From Nostoc linckia FACHB-104 (GTDB taxonomy: Bacteria > Cyanobacteriota > Cyanobacteriia > Cyanobacteriales > Nostocaceae): 46,757 bases of DNA. Positions 1 to 8,033 of this stretch are shown here, one piece after another (positions within the stretch are counted from its first letter, which is position 1; each line of letters opens with the position of its first letter). Under the pieces are notes generated by a model. It was not told the origin of the DNA. It searched no databases and saw only the letters and a program-made list of their open reading frames with translations. The stretch covers positions 1 through 46,757 of the forward strand of contig NZ_JACJQJ010000065.1 of NCBI RefSeq assembly GCF_014696615.1. The letters run 5' to 3'. The translations under genes were made by a program, and so were the position numbers.

Positions 1-1
1 A

Positions 2-727
2 TCCTTACTCGATCAACTCAAATTGAGAAATTCATCGGTGCAACGCCACTGGGAGCAATATCAAACTCAGTATTGCCAGATCGAAAAAGCTCTATTCTCC
101 CTGAACACCCTGAGATTGGCTCAATGTCATCAGCGTCTCAGAGAGGCTCGAATTCGTCAACTTGAAGAACTTTTGGCAGCACCTGCTAGTGGTTTAGCTC
201 TCTCCAGTGGTTCTGTACGACCTGGAATTCCAGAGCTAAATTGTGTGGATAAGACGCAGATCGGGTTAAATCGATGCGCGGTCTATTGGTCGAAAACAAC
301 TCAGCTTTTGCAATCAAGCATTTATGGCGATTGGGCAAAAAGACTATCGAAGCAGTATCAGCCAACATTTGCGATCGCACAGAAATACTGGCAAGACTAT
401 CATGAAGCCCATTGTACTGAGTTGGTTGAGCCTTTTAAGGAAGGTTCCATGTCACCCATGCTCTATCATCGCTGTTTAGCTCGGCTAAATAACGATCGCA
501 TTGCGGATCTAAAGGGGATAGCTGTATACGATCCAGAAGACGATCCGCAGCAATCGCCACTTACATCTGGACAAGATACCACTGAATCTCTTTGGAAGCG
601 TTATCAAACTGAGTACTGCAAGTTTGAGTCACAGTTTTTTGGTAGTCAAACTAGAAGTAAGCAATGCCCAACTCGGTTAAATCTGGGGCGTTTGCGCCAT
701 CTCAAAGCAATAATTAACTCTCGATAA
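2..727 (+). CDS. LprI-repeat (DUF1311) protein, 5' end outside the window
   Basis: The frame is open to the left edge (codons Ser-Leu-Leu-Asp-Gln-Leu precede the first possible TTG start at 23), so the gene begins outside the window. Three copies of an LprI/DUF1311-like unit can be seen: each has W-x2-Y-x4-C, then a C-x(2-3)-RL-x(3)-R-x2-L segment (near residues 10-50, 121-165 and 191-232 counted from the TTG). The middle copy also has the preceding half, with paired cysteines in ELNCVDKTQIGLNRC. The family is usually periplasmic or lipid-anchored, and mycobacterial LprI inhibits lysozyme. The alternating Cys pairs fit disulfide-bonded helical hairpins in an exported protein. The signal peptide would lie outside the window. 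Domain call fairly sure, function unknown. Confidence 0.72.
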   Translation, partial: SLLDQLKLRNSSVQRHWEQYQTQYCQIEKALFSLNTLRLAQCHQRLREARIRQLEELLAAPASGLALSSGSVRPGIPELNCVDKTQIGLNRCAVYWSKTTQLLQSSIYGDWAKRLSKQYQPTFAIAQKYWQDYHEAHCTELVEPFKEGSMSPMLYHRCLARLNNDRIADLKGIAVYDPEDDPQQSPLTSGQDTTESLWKRYQTEYCKFESQFFGSQTRSKQCPTRLNLGRLRHLKAIINSR

Positions 728-1289
728 AAAGGAAAATGGTGAATCCAATTAGTGACAGTTGCGATGCCCTTTGATAAAAGCAGTTTTAGGGATTGCATTA
801 CATTTAACCCCTGGAAAACCAAATCCACACATTATTCATATTGTGTAAATATAGTTAATCAAGCTGATATTTTAGGTATAAGTTTCTCATTAATTTATTA
901 ATTAATTTTTGACTAGCACTAATTAAAATATAAATATTAAACTGTATTTTTCTGATAAAAATATACATAAAATACTCAAAAATAATTTTTAATTTTAATA
1001 AAAAGTACCTAAATCTAGATAGTAAAATTGAACGTTTCACAGGAAAGTGGCAAATATTTAGAAAAGCTAAATGTGTAAAATTATGCTTGAAATAGTAGCT
1101 TTACACGGTGCTTGATTATTCAGATTGTCTATGATAATTTCTTCTACAGTCATAAAATACATTAAGTCTACTGACTTACAGTATTTAAGTAAATCATTAA
1201 CCTAGCCACAGCTATGTGGAGTTGAGAATAACTAGGTTATCTGTTGCAGACAGTACATAGCCAGACCAGCAAATCTAGGAATTCATCTC
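728..1289. other. AT-rich intergenic region
   Basis: No convincing gene on either strand. The stretch 840-1040 is very AT-rich. Just before the SDR gene, ATAAC-TAG-GTTAT (about 1229-1241) is a short inverted repeat of the kind LysR regulators bind, but I cannot assign it. Confidence 0.5.
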
Positions 1290-2090
1290 ATGAGCTTAGA
1301 ACTCAAGCTAGCAGGTAAAACAGCAATTGTTACAGGTGGTAGCGCGGGTATTGGATTAGCGATCGCCAAAGCCCTTTATAGTGAAGGTGTGAATGTGGTT
1401 ATTGCAGCCCGTAACCCCGAACGATTAGAGAATGCTGTGAGTGCAATCCAGTCTCTACCTACACCAGGGGCGAAAGTCATCTCTATCAGTGCAGATTTGA
1501 CTCAGGCGGAAAGCGTCGATAAAGTTGTCTCAACCACACTGGCACAGTTTGGCCAGATTGATATCTTAGTCAACAATGCTGGGTCAGCCCGTGCTGGGTC
1601 TTTCCTCGACCTGAGCGATGATGTATTTCTAGATGCTTGGAACTTAAAATTATTAGGCTACATTCGCCTAGTTAAAGCCGTTGTTCCCCATCAAAAGAGT
1701 CGGGGTGATGGACGAATCGTCAATATTATAGGCGGTGCTGGACGCACACCTCGCCCCAGTTTCCTTCCCGGTGGTACAACCAACGCCGCCTTGCTCAACT
1801 TCACAAAGGGAATTTCTAAAGAATTAGCCGAGTACAACATTCGGATTAATGCCATTTCACCTGGTGCTACTGCTACCGAACGCGCTGAACGCTTAGCAGA
1901 ACAAAACGCCCAAGCGAAAGGAATTACAGTTGAGCAAGCAAAAGCCGAAACCCTAAAAGCTATTCCCCTCAAGAGAATCGCTCAACCAGAAGAAATTGCC
2001 TCATTGACACTATTTCTAGTCTCAGATCTCGCTGCTTCAATTACTGGTGCAGAGATTCTGGTTGATGGGGGAAGTACACCGGGAGTTTAG
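1290..2090 (+). CDS. SDR-family protein lacking the Ser-Tyr-Lys catalytic residues
   Basis: A 266-residue classical-type short-chain dehydrogenase/reductase fold. The NAD(P) loop TGGSAGIG is at residues 15-22, NNAG at 95-98, the structural Asn at 118 and a DGG near the C-terminus. The catalytic positions are not standard. Where the family has Ser, Tyr-x3-Lys, this protein has Gly148, Gly161 and Asn165 (GGTTNAALLN). It may therefore bind nucleotide without normal ketoreductase chemistry, or use other residues. The start is supported by AGGA about 9 bases upstream. It leads a same-strand run with a TauD-type dioxygenase and two flavin monooxygenases, so a step in organosulfur or aromatic/aliphatic side-chain catabolism is a reasonable inference. 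Fold sure, reaction unknown. Confidence 0.85.
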   Translation: MSLELKLAGKTAIVTGGSAGIGLAIAKALYSEGVNVVIAARNPERLENAVSAIQSLPTPGAKVISISADLTQAESVDKVVSTTLAQFGQIDILVNNAGSARAGSFLDLSDDVFLDAWNLKLLGYIRLVKAVVPHQKSRGDGRIVNIIGGAGRTPRPSFLPGGTTNAALLNFTKGISKELAEYNIRINAISPGATATERAERLAEQNAQAKGITVEQAKAETLKAIPLKRIAQPEEIASLTLFLVSDLAASITGAEILVDGGSTPGV

Positions 2091-2169
2091 GGAATTGGGC
2101 ATAGGGCATGGGACATAGGGTATTAGTAATTGGTAATTGAATTTCTCCCCTAGCCCCCGATCCCTAAAA

Positions 2170-2201
2170 TTTTTGAATTTTGAATTTTGAATTTTGAATT
2201 G
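2170..2201. repeat. TTTTGAA heptamer tandem repeat
   Basis: Four consecutive copies of the heptamer TTTTGAA between the SDR and dioxygenase genes. The same heptamer recurs near 38205-38290 and 40610-40630. It is typical of short tandemly repeated repetitive sequences in heterocyst-forming cyanobacteria. Confidence 0.85.
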
Positions 2202-2229
2202 ATTTGTCCCTAATACAGAGATAAAAACA

Positions 2230-3144
2230 ATGACTTCACAATATTTTGATATCAAACCAATCGCCGGACGTATCGGTGCAAAAATTATCGGTGTTGACCT
2301 GAGTACTAATCTCAGCGATGAAATTATTAGCGATATTCGCAAGGCTTTAGTTAAATACAAAGTTATCTTTTTCCGGGAACAGAATATTGATGCTAATCAA
2401 CAAATAGCTTTTGCTCGTCGGTTTGGTGAATTGACTACAGCTCACCCCACTGTACCCTCTCTTCCAGATAATCCAGAAGTTCTTGACCTGAACTACAGCA
2501 AAACTGTAGCGCGTGCCAATAACTGGCATACAGATGTGACATTTGTAGACCGTCCTCCGCTTGGTTCTGTATTGCGGGCGTTGGTTATTCCCCCATCTGG
2601 TGGTGATACGATTTGGGCAAACTCCGTTACAGCTTACCAAGATTTACCAACCCCATTGCGTCACCTTGCAGATCAACTTTGGGCAGTACATAGCAATGCT
2701 TACGACTATGCAGCAGCCGTAGTGGATCTTCCAGAAGCCGTTAGAGCCTATCGCGATGTGTTCACCTCAACTGTATACGAAACCTTGCACCCAGTTGTGC
2801 GCGTTCATCCGGAATCTGGGGAACGGGGATTATTTATTGGTGGTTTTGTGCGCCGCATTCGGGGATTGTCGCAAAACGAATCCGACGAAATCATCAAATT
2901 ATTGCAAGCTTATGTGACTCGCCCAGAAAATACAGTGCGTTGGCGTTGGCGAGTTGGTGACGTAGCTTTCTGGGACAACCGCGCTACTCAACATTATGCG
3001 ATCGCAGATTACGGCGATCAACCCCGTCATGTTCAGCGAATCACCATCGTTGGCGATATCCCAGTTGGTATTGATGGTAAACAAAGCGAAGCCATCAAAG
3101 GTGATTCTTCTGTATATAACCGCCGCGAACCAGCACTGGCATAG
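2230..3144 (+). CDS. TauD/TfdA-family Fe(II)/2-oxoglutarate dioxygenase
   Basis: A 304-residue TauD-family dioxygenase. These non-heme iron enzymes hydroxylate a sulfonate, phenoxyacetate or similar substrate with 2-oxoglutarate and O2; in TauD this releases sulfite from taurine. The iron ligands are visible: His100 and Asp102 in NNWHTDVTF, and His255 in WDNRATQHYAI. The 2-oxoglutarate-binding Arg lies in RHVQRITIVGD (266-270). Length is normal for the family. The gene lies between an SDR gene and two NtaA/DmoA-type monooxygenases on the same strand, which favours an organosulfur substrate, but no taurine or sulfonate ABC transporter is present. Exact substrate unknown. It is not of the phytanoyl-CoA-hydroxylase type to which PhnY belongs. 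Confidence 0.88.
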   Translation: MTSQYFDIKPIAGRIGAKIIGVDLSTNLSDEIISDIRKALVKYKVIFFREQNIDANQQIAFARRFGELTTAHPTVPSLPDNPEVLDLNYSKTVARANNWHTDVTFVDRPPLGSVLRALVIPPSGGDTIWANSVTAYQDLPTPLRHLADQLWAVHSNAYDYAAAVVDLPEAVRAYRDVFTSTVYETLHPVVRVHPESGERGLFIGGFVRRIRGLSQNESDEIIKLLQAYVTRPENTVRWRWRVGDVAFWDNRATQHYAIADYGDQPRHVQRITIVGDIPVGIDGKQSEAIKGDSSVYNRREPALA

Positions 3145-3197
3145 GGTGTGGGGCATTGGGCAAGGGGCATTGGGCATTTGTGATTCTGCTCTTGTCT

Positions 3198-3309
3198 CAA
3201 TACTTGTCGGTGAAGGGGAAAAAGGGGAATGGGAAAAGGGAAATAAAAAGCCTTTAACCTTTTCCCCAAAACCAATTTTGAGTTCAAAACGCTTAACCGA
3301 GTAGTATTG
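3198..3309. mobile_element. MITE-like element with terminal inverted repeats, copy 1
   Basis: A 112-base element whose ends are inverted repeats: left CAATACTTGTCGGTGAAG, right end read in reverse CAATACTACTCGGTTAAG. The inside is purine-rich on the left and pyrimidine-rich on the right, so it could fold back on itself. A second copy, similar over its whole length, lies at 16224-16342. It sits between the dioxygenase and the first monooxygenase gene. No transposase is present, so any movement would be in trans. Confidence 0.75.
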
Positions 3310-3366
3310 CCCCTTGTCTCTATTACCCATTACCAATTACCCATTCCCCATTCCCCTAAAATAATA

Positions 3367-4743
3367 ATGACTACGAAAAAGAAACAACTGAGACTGGGTG
3401 CATTTTTACATCCGACTGGACATCATATTGCGGCTTGGCGACATCCCGCAGCGCAAGCGAATCCTCTGAACTTCAAGCATTACAAGCAGTTGGTACAGAT
3501 AGCCGAACGGGGAAAATTTGATATGATTTTCCTGGCGGATGGGGTAGCAGTGCGGGATCACAGTTCTGATGTTGAAGGTTGGAGCCGTAACGGGAAGCTT
3601 GTACATTTTGAACCTCTGACGCTGCTGTCGGCTTTGTCTGCGGTGACAGAAAATATTGGCTTAGTCGCGACAGCCTCCACAACTTACAACGAACCTTTTC
3701 ACATCGCCCGCAAGTTTGCTTCCTTAGATTATCTTAGTGGCGGTCGGGCTGGCTGGAATGTTGTCACTTCTGGAACGGAAGCTGAAGCTAAGAACTTTAA
3801 CAGAGAAAAGCATTTAGAACACGCCACACGCTACGAACGTGCCCAGGAATTTGTCGAGGTTGTCACCAAACTGTGGGACAGTTGGGAAGATGATGCTTTT
3901 ATCCGTGACCAAGAATCAGGCGTTTACTTTGAAGCTGACAAACTGCACATTCCGCAGCACAAAGGCAAACATTTTTCAGTACGCGGCCCGTTGAATGTCG
4001 CCCGTCCGGTGCAAGGATATCCGGTAATTGTGCAAGCTGGTTCTTCGGAAGCTGGTCAAGAACTCGCAGCCCAAACTGCAGAGGTGATATTTACTGCCCA
4101 GCAAACTCTCAAAGAAGCACAGGAATTTTATGCCAGCGTCAAGGGCAGATTGGCTAAATATGGGCGTTCCCCTGAGCATCTCAAGATTATGCCAGGGATA
4201 TTCCCGGTAATTGGTAGGACTGAGCAAGAAGCCAAAGAAAAATACGACCAACTTCAGGAATTAGTCCATCCGCTAGTAGGTTTGGGATTACTGGGATGGG
4301 TATATGGTGGTAAGGATTTATCCGGATATCCTTTAGATGGCCCAGCACCAGAATTTCCTGATGATACCAACGGTAGTAAGAGCCGCTTGAAGCTGGTATC
4401 TGATTTGGCAAATCGCGAGAACTTGACACTCAGAGAATTGTACTTGGCGATCGCAGGTGCTAGAGGTCATAGAACTATCTGGGGTACACCACAGCAAATT
4501 GCTGACCAGTTGGAAGAATGGTTTGTCAATGATGGGGCTGATGGTTTCAATATTATGCCGCCTTATTTACCTGGTGGTTTAGAAGAGTTTGTTGATTTGG
4601 TGATTCCCGAATTACAACGCCGGGGTTTGTTCCGCACAGAATACGAAGGGCAAACTCTACGGGAGAATTTGGGACTACCAAGGCCAGCCAACCAGTTCAA
4701 CAATCTTGCTAATTCAGCAGAATTAGCAGGTGTATCTGTATAG
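3367..4743 (+). CDS. NtaA/DmoA-family FMN-dependent monooxygenase, copy 1
   Basis: A 458-residue luciferase-like flavin monooxygenase of the NtaA/SnaA/DszA/DmoA type. These enzymes use reduced FMN from a partner reductase to cleave C-S or C-N bonds. Family blocks seen are KKQLRLGAFLHPTGHH at the N-terminus, RGKFDMIFLADG, the SGGRAGWNVVTS block, RGPLNVARPVQGYPVIVQAG, and the C-terminal NDGADGFNIMPPYLPGG segment. I chose the ATG at 3367. Reading further upstream (to 3307) runs through mobile-element and heptamer sequence and is not family-like. The next gene, 8 bases downstream, is a close paralogue. No flavin reductase gene is visible in the window. Substrate unknown; an alkyl sulfide or sulfone is a plausible guess from the TauD neighbour. 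Confidence 0.88.
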   Translation: MTTKKKQLRLGAFLHPTGHHIAAWRHPAAQANPLNFKHYKQLVQIAERGKFDMIFLADGVAVRDHSSDVEGWSRNGKLVHFEPLTLLSALSAVTENIGLVATASTTYNEPFHIARKFASLDYLSGGRAGWNVVTSGTEAEAKNFNREKHLEHATRYERAQEFVEVVTKLWDSWEDDAFIRDQESGVYFEADKLHIPQHKGKHFSVRGPLNVARPVQGYPVIVQAGSSEAGQELAAQTAEVIFTAQQTLKEAQEFYASVKGRLAKYGRSPEHLKIMPGIFPVIGRTEQEAKEKYDQLQELVHPLVGLGLLGWVYGGKDLSGYPLDGPAPEFPDDTNGSKSRLKLVSDLANRENLTLRELYLAIAGARGHRTIWGTPQQIADQLEEWFVNDGADGFNIMPPYLPGGLEEFVDLVIPELQRRGLFRTEYEGQTLRENLGLPRPANQFNNLANSAELAGVSV

Positions 4744-4751
4744 AGAAGAAT

Positions 4752-6125
4752 ATGAGTCAGAAAAAACAACTGAGATTAGGTGCATTCTTACCAGACGCAG
4801 GCCATCACGTCGCAGCTTGGCGACATCCCGAAGCCCAAGCAGACGGAGGGCTGAATATTCAGCATTACACCCAGCTTGCACAGACAGCAGAACGGGGTAA
4901 ATTTGATATGGTATTCCTCGCAGATGGTTTAGCCGTCTGGGATAGAGGACAGGGAAAAGAAGCTTTTAGTCGTTCGGGACAATTCAGCGTCCACTTTGAA
5001 CCACTCACTTTATTGTCGGCTTTGTCTGTGGTGACAAAGAAAATCGGGTTGGTAGCAACAGCATCAACCACATACGAAGAACCTTTTCACCTCGCCCGTA
5101 AGTTTGCCTCCCTAGATTATCTCAGTGGTGGGCGTGCTGGGTGGAATGTCGTTACCTCCTCCGCCGAAGCCGCAGCCAAGAACTTTAGCCAGGAAGAACA
5201 TTTACAACACGCACTGCGCTACGAAAGAGCCACAGAATTTTTAGAGGTTGTCACCAAGCTGTGGGATAGTTGGGAAGATGATGCTTTAATTCGTGACAAA
5301 GAATCAGGCCTTTATTTCCATCCTGATAAACTACACATCCCCAACCATAAAGGTAAACATTTCTCAGTGCGCGGCCCGTTGAATGTCGCCCGCCCGGTGC
5401 AAGGATACCCGGTGATTGTGCAAGCAGGTTCTTCGGAAGCTGGGCAAGAACTGGCTGCACGTACCGCAGAAGTGATATTTACCGCCCAGCAAACTCTCAA
5501 AGAAGCACAAGCTTTCTATGCAAGTGTCAAGGGAAGACTGGCAAAATACGGACGTTCTTCTGAAAATCTCAAGATTATGCCTGGTGTCTTTCCGATAATT
5601 GGTAGCACTGAGCAAGAAGCGAAGGAGAAATACCAGCAGCTTCAGGATTTGATTCATCCTTCAGTTGGTTTGGGTTTGCTTTCCAGCCTCACTGGGCATG
5701 ATTTATCGTCATATCCCTTAGACGGGCCGTTACCAGATTTACTAGATACGAACGGCGGTAAAAGCCGTTTGCAGCTAATTAAAGACCTGGCCCAAAGAGA
5801 AAATTTAACCATCCGCCAACTATATTTATGGATTGCGGGCGCACGGGGACACCGAACAATTTTAGGAACACCAGAGCAAATTGCCGATCAATTAGAAGAA
5901 TGGTTTTTAAATGATGGCGCTGATGGCTTCAATATTATGCCGCCTTGGTTACCTGGTGGTTTAGATGAATTTGTTGATTTTGTCATCCCCGAATTGCAAC
6001 GCCGAGGTTTATTCCGCACTGAATATGAAGGGCAAACCTTGCGTGAGCATCTTGGTTTACCTCGTCCGGTAAATCAGTTCACTGCAAATGCAGCTGCTCG
6101 AGAATTAGCCAGTGTTTTGACTTAA
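4752..6125 (+). CDS. NtaA/DmoA-family FMN-dependent monooxygenase, copy 2
   Basis: A 457-residue paralogue of the preceding gene, matching it along its whole length. The same blocks are present (KKQLRLGAFLPDAGHH, RGKFDMVFLADG, SGGRAGWNVVTS, NDGADGFNIMPPWLPGG). By eye most positions are identical, and differences cluster near residues 60-80, 315-345 and the C-terminal 15 residues. The spacing of 8 bases from copy 1 implies cotranslation and a tandem duplication. Two copies may differ in substrate or form a mixed dimer, as is known for two-subunit luciferase-like enzymes; that is inference. It probably depends on a flavin reductase encoded elsewhere. Confidence 0.88.
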   Translation: MSQKKQLRLGAFLPDAGHHVAAWRHPEAQADGGLNIQHYTQLAQTAERGKFDMVFLADGLAVWDRGQGKEAFSRSGQFSVHFEPLTLLSALSVVTKKIGLVATASTTYEEPFHLARKFASLDYLSGGRAGWNVVTSSAEAAAKNFSQEEHLQHALRYERATEFLEVVTKLWDSWEDDALIRDKESGLYFHPDKLHIPNHKGKHFSVRGPLNVARPVQGYPVIVQAGSSEAGQELAARTAEVIFTAQQTLKEAQAFYASVKGRLAKYGRSSENLKIMPGVFPIIGSTEQEAKEKYQQLQDLIHPSVGLGLLSSLTGHDLSSYPLDGPLPDLLDTNGGKSRLQLIKDLAQRENLTIRQLYLWIAGARGHRTILGTPEQIADQLEEWFLNDGADGFNIMPPWLPGGLDEFVDFVIPELQRRGLFRTEYEGQTLREHLGLPRPVNQFTANAAARELASVLT

Positions 6126-6177
6126 TATCTTTGGCTGTGTTAAAGCACAAGAGTAGCTGCTAAGGAAACTTTTTACC

Positions 6178-7125
6178 TTGTTGGGCATCCTGACAGTTCT
6201 TCTATCCTCCTTCTTTTTGTCATTTCACAACGTTACCGTCCGAGTTTTATTTTCAGAACATCTCGTACTGAGTTTATTTTTACTCGGTGGTTACGTTAAA
6301 CCAGATTTGCAAAGTTCATTCTTACTCATGTTTATGCGGATGCTGCTAGTGGTTCCACTAATGGCATCTGTATCATTCAAGCTATATCCATCTGCTCCTC
6401 AAGAATTCCTTAGCTTATTCAGACGGGAACGCCGAGATGTGATGCTGCAAGCCTTGGGCTGTGGAGTACTCATGTTTTTGTACATTACCTCGCTGTACAT
6501 TGGCATTGGCTTGATACCTACAGGAATTGCACTCACCATATTTTTTACCTATCCGGTGTTTACAGCCCTGCTTTCTTGGAAATTTTTTGGCGATCGCCCC
6601 ACATCCTTTAGTTGGCTAGTCATGGGTATTATTCTCGTAGGCAGCGTTCTCACCGTTCCCCAATCTTCTGCTACCAACAGCAGTAATACCATTGCGATCG
6701 GCATTTGCGCCAGCCTGATTGCGGGAATTTTTAACGCTTTCTATAACGTCCTCGCCCAAAAATGTTTGCAGAAATTCCATCCAGTTCCCTTTACCTGGAT
6801 TAGTTTTGCCTCAACTCTAGTGCTTTCTGGATTGAGTTTACTCTTGTTTCCCCTTCCCAGCGCCCAGCTTGACTGGACACCTATGTGGATTGGCAGTATT
6901 TTTTCGGGTTTAGTCAGTTTTCTCGGTCATACTCTCAATAATTTAGGAATTCGCACCATTGGCGCAACTACCGCCTCTATTATTGGCGCTAGTAGTCCAG
7001 CTATGACAGCCTTAGTTGCATGGGCAACAATTAGCGAAACTTTAAACCTCATTCAATGTGTGGGAATTGGTATCGTCACATTAGGAATTGCTTTATTGAG
7101 CCGAGAGAAGTTTCTGCGCCAATGA
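6178..7125 (+). CDS. EamA/DMT-family transporter
   Basis: A 315-residue very hydrophobic protein with about ten membrane segments arranged as two EamA halves. The second half ends with the typical GATTASIIGASSPAMTAL segment followed by a last helix and a short charged tail. Drug/metabolite transporters of this family move small metabolites across the inner membrane. The start is a TTG at 6178, with AAGGA about 12 bases upstream; no ATG lies nearby in frame. It follows the two monooxygenases by about 50 bases and probably belongs to the same transcript, where it could import the substrate or export a product. Direction and cargo unknown. Confidence 0.83.
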   Translation: MLGILTVLLSSFFLSFHNVTVRVLFSEHLVLSLFLLGGYVKPDLQSSFLLMFMRMLLVVPLMASVSFKLYPSAPQEFLSLFRRERRDVMLQALGCGVLMFLYITSLYIGIGLIPTGIALTIFFTYPVFTALLSWKFFGDRPTSFSWLVMGIILVGSVLTVPQSSATNSSNTIAIGICASLIAGIFNAFYNVLAQKCLQKFHPVPFTWISFASTLVLSGLSLLLFPLPSAQLDWTPMWIGSIFSGLVSFLGHTLNNLGIRTIGATTASIIGASSPAMTALVAWATISETLNLIQCVGIGIVTLGIALLSREKFLRQ

Positions 7126-7126
7126 C

Positions 7127-7168
7127 GGAGATGAGGGAGATGAGGGAGATGAGGGAGATGAGGGAGAT
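7127..7168. repeat. GAGATGAGG 9-base tandem repeat
   Basis: About four and a half perfect copies of a 9-base unit directly after the EamA stop codon. It is followed at 7187-7215 by an ATGCCCT heptamer run that reaches the start of the next gene. Confidence 0.85.
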
Positions 7169-7211
7169 AATGCGAGAATAGCAACGACCAATGCCCTATG
7201 CCCTATGCCTT

Positions 7212-7862
7212 ATGCCCAATATCCTATTCGATTTAGATGGAACTTTAACCGATGCCAAGCCTGGTATTACTCGTAGCATTCAATATGCGCTGTTGGAACT
7301 TGGTTACACACCGCCAGATGTTGATGAATTGGGTTGGTATATCGGCCCGCCAATCACAGAGACTTTCTCGCTGTTACTGAAAACTACAGATGAAAAGTTA
7401 CTGACACAGGCTATTTCACTCTACCGCGATCGCTTTTCCACGATTGGATTATTTGAAAATCTGCTTTATCCCCAAATTCCCGAAACTCTTAAAACTCTGC
7501 GTGCCTATGGTTATAAAACCTTTATCGCTACTTCTAAGCCTTACATTTATACCATTCGTATTATTGAACATTTTGGCTTATCGCCTCTATTTGATGGGAT
7601 TTACGGTAGTGAACTGGATGGAACCCGCAGTGTTAAAGGCGACTTAATTGGGCATATTTTACTGTCAGAGAATCTTTCGCCCTCTACCGTTTTCATGGTA
7701 GGTGATCGCAAACACGACATGATCGGAGCCAAGCTGCATCAAGTTGCAACCATCGGCGTTACTTATGGCTACGGAACTGAGGAAGAATTGAAAACTCACG
7801 GTGCTGATTGGATTGCTCATTCTCCAGAAGATATTCCCAAATTGATAATTCCTCATTTGTGA
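7212..7862 (+). CDS. HAD-superfamily phosphatase (phosphoglycolate phosphatase-like)
   Basis: A 216-residue HAD hydrolase. The nucleophile motif FDLDGTL is at residues 6-12, motif II is near IATSK, motif III Lys is in the GSELDGTRSVKGDL region, and motif IV is MVGDRKHDMIGA. The helical cap between motifs I and II fits the phosphoglycolate phosphatase/nucleotidase subgroup. The ATG at 7212 is preferred. The ATG at 7191 lies within an ATGCCCT heptamer run and would only add repeat-encoded residues. It probably dephosphorylates a small sugar phosphate or nucleotide in the cytoplasm. It follows the EamA gene across a repeat-filled gap, so co-transcription is uncertain. Confidence 0.85.
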   Translation: MPNILFDLDGTLTDAKPGITRSIQYALLELGYTPPDVDELGWYIGPPITETFSLLLKTTDEKLLTQAISLYRDRFSTIGLFENLLYPQIPETLKTLRAYGYKTFIATSKPYIYTIRIIEHFGLSPLFDGIYGSELDGTRSVKGDLIGHILLSENLSPSTVFMVGDRKHDMIGAKLHQVATIGVTYGYGTEEELKTHGADWIAHSPEDIPKLIIPHL

Positions 7863-7959
7863 CCGGACTGACGCAAAAATAACGTAACTTCGTCATTACG
7901 AGCTAAGCCATTGTAAGTATTGGGGATGTTGATGTGCTGCTATTTTGACTTTTGTGTAC

Positions 7960-7979
7960 AGACGCGATTAATCGCGTCT
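7960..7979. terminator. Perfect 20-base palindrome between convergent genes
   Basis: AGACGCGATTAATCGCGTCT is a perfect palindrome lying between the ends of the HAD gene and the convergent phosphoesterase gene. Its position suits a two-way transcription stop, although the U-run is poor. It also resembles dispersed palindromes common in Nostoc genomes. Confidence 0.45.
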
Positions 7980-8033
7980 CTTCAACTTTTGACTTACTTG
8001 GCAGCAAGACTAGCTACCTTGACACTATCCCCA

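Noticed and set aside
2230-3144. Dioxygenase as the missing PhnY partner of the PhnZ-like enzyme
   Set aside because: The motif order is that of TauD, not of the phytanoyl-CoA hydroxylase type, and the gene is about 20 kb away in another cluster.
3307-3366. Longer N-terminus for the first flavin monooxygenase
   Set aside because: The added residues are encoded by mobile-element and heptamer sequence and do not match the family; the ATG at 3367 gives the expected start.
7191-7211. Upstream start for the HAD phosphatase
   Set aside because: The codons are an ATGCCCT repeat run; the ATG at 7212 places the FDLDGTL motif at the usual distance.
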